From Caulochytrium protostelioides (lineage: Eukaryota; Chytridiomycota; Caulochytriomycetes; Caulochytriales; Caulochytriaceae): DNA of 64,000 nt. Of this stretch, positions 61,735-64,000 are shown one piece after another. Every line of letters starts with the position of its first letter. Within the stretch, counting starts at the first letter, position 1. Location: NCBI GenBank assembly GCA_003615045.1, contig ML014184.1, forward strand, positions 1-64,000, written 5' to 3'. The position numbers and the translations under genes were made by a program. The notes beneath the pieces are model-generated. The model made no database searches and was not told where the DNA came from. It was given only the letters and a program-made list of their open reading frames with translations.

Positions 61735-63360
61735 ATGACGCGCGCCATCGCATCGACGACCTTTCTGGCGCACCGACCGGCCGTCGCCGCCGGCGCCGCG
61801 GCCAGCACGACGGATCCCACCAGGCGGCGGCCGCCCGGTCGTCCCGCGGCCGCTCCTCCCACGGCGACCGACGCGCGGTCCCGCCGGTCGGGGTCACCGA
61901 CGGCTACGGACGTGGATCGGATGGACGCAGCGAGCGTCGGTTCAGCGGCGATGGCGGCGGCGGCGGCACGATGCCCCGTGGACACGGGCCGGCCAGCGGC
62001 GCCGACGGGGGCCACGTGGATTGAGAACTCGCCCAACGAGATCGCCCGGCTGCAGGCCGACCAGGCCCGCCAGCAACGCGTGGCGCGGCTCTGTGCCGTG
62101 CGTGCGGCGGCGAAGCAGGAGGCCGCGGCGCGCCGTCAGAAGGCCCGGGCGGCGGTGGCCGAGCAGTGGTCGGAGATCCTCTCCGCCGAAGAGGTAAGCG
62201 GCTTTTCTCAGCTCGGCAATGGCCAGGGATGTCGCACCATCCGTGGCAACCACAACAATGGCAATGGCGATGCCATTCAGCATGTCTTCACGGACACCCG
62301 ACGCTCGTGTGCTCATTCTTGGATTGGTTGGATGGGATTCGACCTGATCATACTCCTTTTTTTCTTTTCTTGGCATGATGGCCTTTTCTGTGGTGGTTCA
62401 TAGTCGCGGTGGCGAGAGGCGCAGCAGCGCGAAGTCGAGCGCTTGCGCGCCGAGTGGCTCGCCTCGGAATCGGCGTTTGGCCGTGCACACTTGGATGCGA
62501 TGCAGGGCGAGCACCAGTATGATGTACGCCTCCAGCAGGAACGTGCCGCGTGGACCGCGCGCGCGCACCTCGAAAATGGCCGGAGCACGGACGCCGCGGC
62601 CGCCATGGACGCCGCGACCCTTACGCGGATGGCCCCGCGGCTCACGCGCCTGGCACACCAGTCCCAGGCCCGCGAGGCGGCCGACGTTCGCGCCCGCCAG
62701 GTCGTCGCGGCCTGGCAGCGCGCGGCGCCGCTCCGCGCCACGGCGCCCCAGAACGCCCTGGATGCCGACGCCGCCACGCCGGGCCGGACGGTCCCGCGCG
62801 AGCGCCGCCATCCCTTCTCGTACGACGATTCGCACTTCCACCGCGACTACCTCGTGGTGCGCGCGGAGCCGGGCGTGCCGGCGCGAAACGCGGCCGAGGC
62901 GGCGGCGGCGGCGGCGGCGGCGACGGCGCGACAGCAGGCGCGGCAGCAGGCGCGAGCGGCGGCTGCGGCGCAGCGGACCGCGGCGCGGTATGCGGACGCG
63001 GCGGCCGCCGACGCGATGCAGCGCGCCCGCGACCAGATGCTGCGCGACCTGGAGCAGATCGCGCGGATGGACCGCGCGCGGCGCAACACGGCCACCCGGG
63101 CGCTCGCCCACGCGAAGCCCGCGAACCGCCCGGCGGAGCTCGAGACGGTCTTTGAGCGCACGTTCCACGTCCCGGAGTCGACGGGGATTCTGCAGTATGA
63201 AACGCCGCGGACGGCGGTGACGGGGCCGACCAGCCGCGCTCGTCATGGCCTCCGTGATGGGCCCGTGTTGGGCGGCTTGGTCACGGACGATCCATCGCGC
63301 AGCGTGTCGCTCGACTCGGTCTTCTTTGCGCCGGCCAGCGAAAGCGGGATGCTTGGATGA
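61735..63360 (+). CDS. Coiled-coil protein, possibly cytoskeletal
   Basis: Two exons are inferred: 61735-62193 and 62404-63360, with a 210-bp intron (GTAAGC donor, pyrimidine-rich tract and CATAG acceptor) in phase 0. The product is about 471 aa. After a disordered Ala/Thr-rich start, IARLQADQARQQRVARLCAV begins a long charged helix that continues across the splice into SRWREAQQREVERLRAEWLA. A second coiled coil rich in Ala, Arg and Gln runs from about residue 325 to 400. Between them lies HPFSYDDSHFHRDYLVVRAE, and near the end FERTFHVPESTGILQYETP; both look conserved. This architecture is seen in proteins bound to microtubules or axonemes, but I cannot assign a family. The stop is 17 bp from the stop of the convergent RING gene. 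The exact start is uncertain. Confidence 0.65.
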
Positions 63361-63377
63361 ACGCGCTCTCTGGCGGA

Positions 63378-64000
63378 TTAGCCACCATCACGACTGTCCG
63401 TGAGCAGGACACTCTCGAGGTCCTTCATCCAGTCGAGAATCAGTGTGGTTTCTTCCTTGCGTTTGTTGAAGGACTCCGCAAAGGCTTCGAGCGCCTCGTT
63501 GCGGATCGTGGCCGTCGCGACGGTCCCGCACTCCTGACACTGCAGCTTGCTGAAGTTCTCTTCCTGCATGACGTGGACGCAGTCATGGCAGAACGTATGG
63601 CCACACGGCACCAGTGTCGTGGGCTTGTGCAACAGCATGAGGTCCCGCGGACAGGTCAGCCGCACCGTGGCCTGGACGTCGGCCATGATGTAGCGCTCGA
63701 GGCGGTTGTGCAGATCCTGCTCGAGCTTTTTAAGTCGTTCCATGCGCGGGTAGTGCTGCCGTGCAGTGAGGTGCTCGACCGTTTTGATATGCGCAGCGAT
63801 CTGCTCTTCCTGCTGCTTAATCGTATTCGTGAGTTTTCGAATCTCGTTCTGGAACCCGCGCTCTTTCGACTGGAAACGGCGCTCGACTTCGGTCTCGCCG
63901 TCGGCGCCGTCCTTAGCGGAGACGACGCCGTGCGCCCGCGTCGCGCGCTCGCTCATCTCCTTCGCTTCCTGCAGCTGCATGTTGATGACCCAGATCTGCT
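63378..64000 (-). CDS. Coiled-coil RING-type protein, partial (N-terminus beyond window)
   Basis: The frame is open from the right edge to a stop at 63378, at least 206 codons, so the N-terminus lies outside the window. The visible part starts with a long charged coiled coil (LQEAKEMSERATRA to EQDLHNRLERYIM). It then has a RING-like domain: LTCPRDLMLLHKPTTLVPCG, HTFCHDCVHVMQEE and LQCQECG. The second zinc-ligand position, usually Cys, is occupied by the CPRD segment, so that site may use Asp or be lost. A helical C-terminal tail (NKRKEETTLILDWMKDLESV) follows. RING domains usually recruit ubiquitin-conjugating enzymes. The coiled coil suggests dimerisation. The family is not recognised. Confidence 0.75.
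   Translation of the reverse strand, partial: QIWVINMQLQEAKEMSERATRAHGVVSAKDGADGETEVERRFQSKERGFQNEIRKLTNTIKQQEEQIAAHIKTVEHLTARQHYPRMERLKKLEQDLHNRLERYIMADVQATVRLTCPRDLMLLHKPTTLVPCGHTFCHDCVHVMQEENFSKLQCQECGTVATATIRNEALEAFAESFNKRKEETTLILDWMKDLESVLLTDSRDGG

Overview
The window is nuclear DNA from a GC-rich eukaryote with compact, mostly intronless genes. The gene set is a fungal-type mixture: mitochondrial DNA polymerase gamma, uroporphyrinogen decarboxylase, Rib3, Elp4, CCT-eta, the ribosome-biogenesis helicase Spb4, a dynein light intermediate chain and a poly-Q C2H2 factor. A dynein light intermediate chain plus degraded Fanzor (eukaryotic TnpB-like) elements would suit an early-diverging, chytrid-like fungus. 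That placement is an inference and no single sequence proves it. Introns are few and short: 195, 323 and 210 bp, with GTAAGT, GTAGGT and GTAAGC donors and TAG acceptors. Most long open frames here are artefacts of GC-rich DNA.

Layout. 1-0.86 kb: a partial secreted acidic protein gene (minus). 3.8-8.7 kb: dynein light intermediate chain (minus), a small 88-codon gene (plus) and uroporphyrinogen decarboxylase (minus). 9.5-13.0 kb: mitochondrial DNA polymerase gamma (plus), followed by Fanzor relic A (minus). 15.9-20.35 kb: a dual-specificity-phosphatase-like gene, a secreted 530-aa protein gene and, 36 bp later, Fanzor relic B. 20.6-28.2 kb: ELP4 (minus), a Rib3 fusion (plus) and a poly-Q/His zinc-finger protein (minus). 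28.2-33.0 kb: a repeat-rich stretch without a convincing gene. 33.0-35.0 kb: CCT7. 35.0-38.7 kb: another repeat-rich gap. 38.7-46.8 kb: a Ser-rich protein gene, Fanzor relic C (minus), a secreted 510-aa protein gene and relic D directly behind it. 48.3-52.2 kb: a four-helix membrane protein (plus) and a type I membrane protein with a PPxY tail (minus). 55.5-56.7 kb: relic E (plus), convergent with a small secreted protein gene. 58.3-64 kb: SPB4, a coiled-coil protein gene and a partial RING protein gene.

The most interesting signal is a set of five broken copies of one Fanzor family. All keep the 3' half of the gene, and all lie within about 20-300 bp of the 3' end of a neighbouring gene. At least four share a short motif 115-157 bp downstream of the RuvC-III codons. 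Three of the five abut genes for secreted proteins, and these stretches are visibly less GC-rich than the housekeeping genes. Single-gene oddities are a Rib3 enzyme fused to what looks like a gutted amidohydrolase, a Spb4 helicase with DEGD instead of DEAD, and a phosphatase lacking the usual general-acid Asp.
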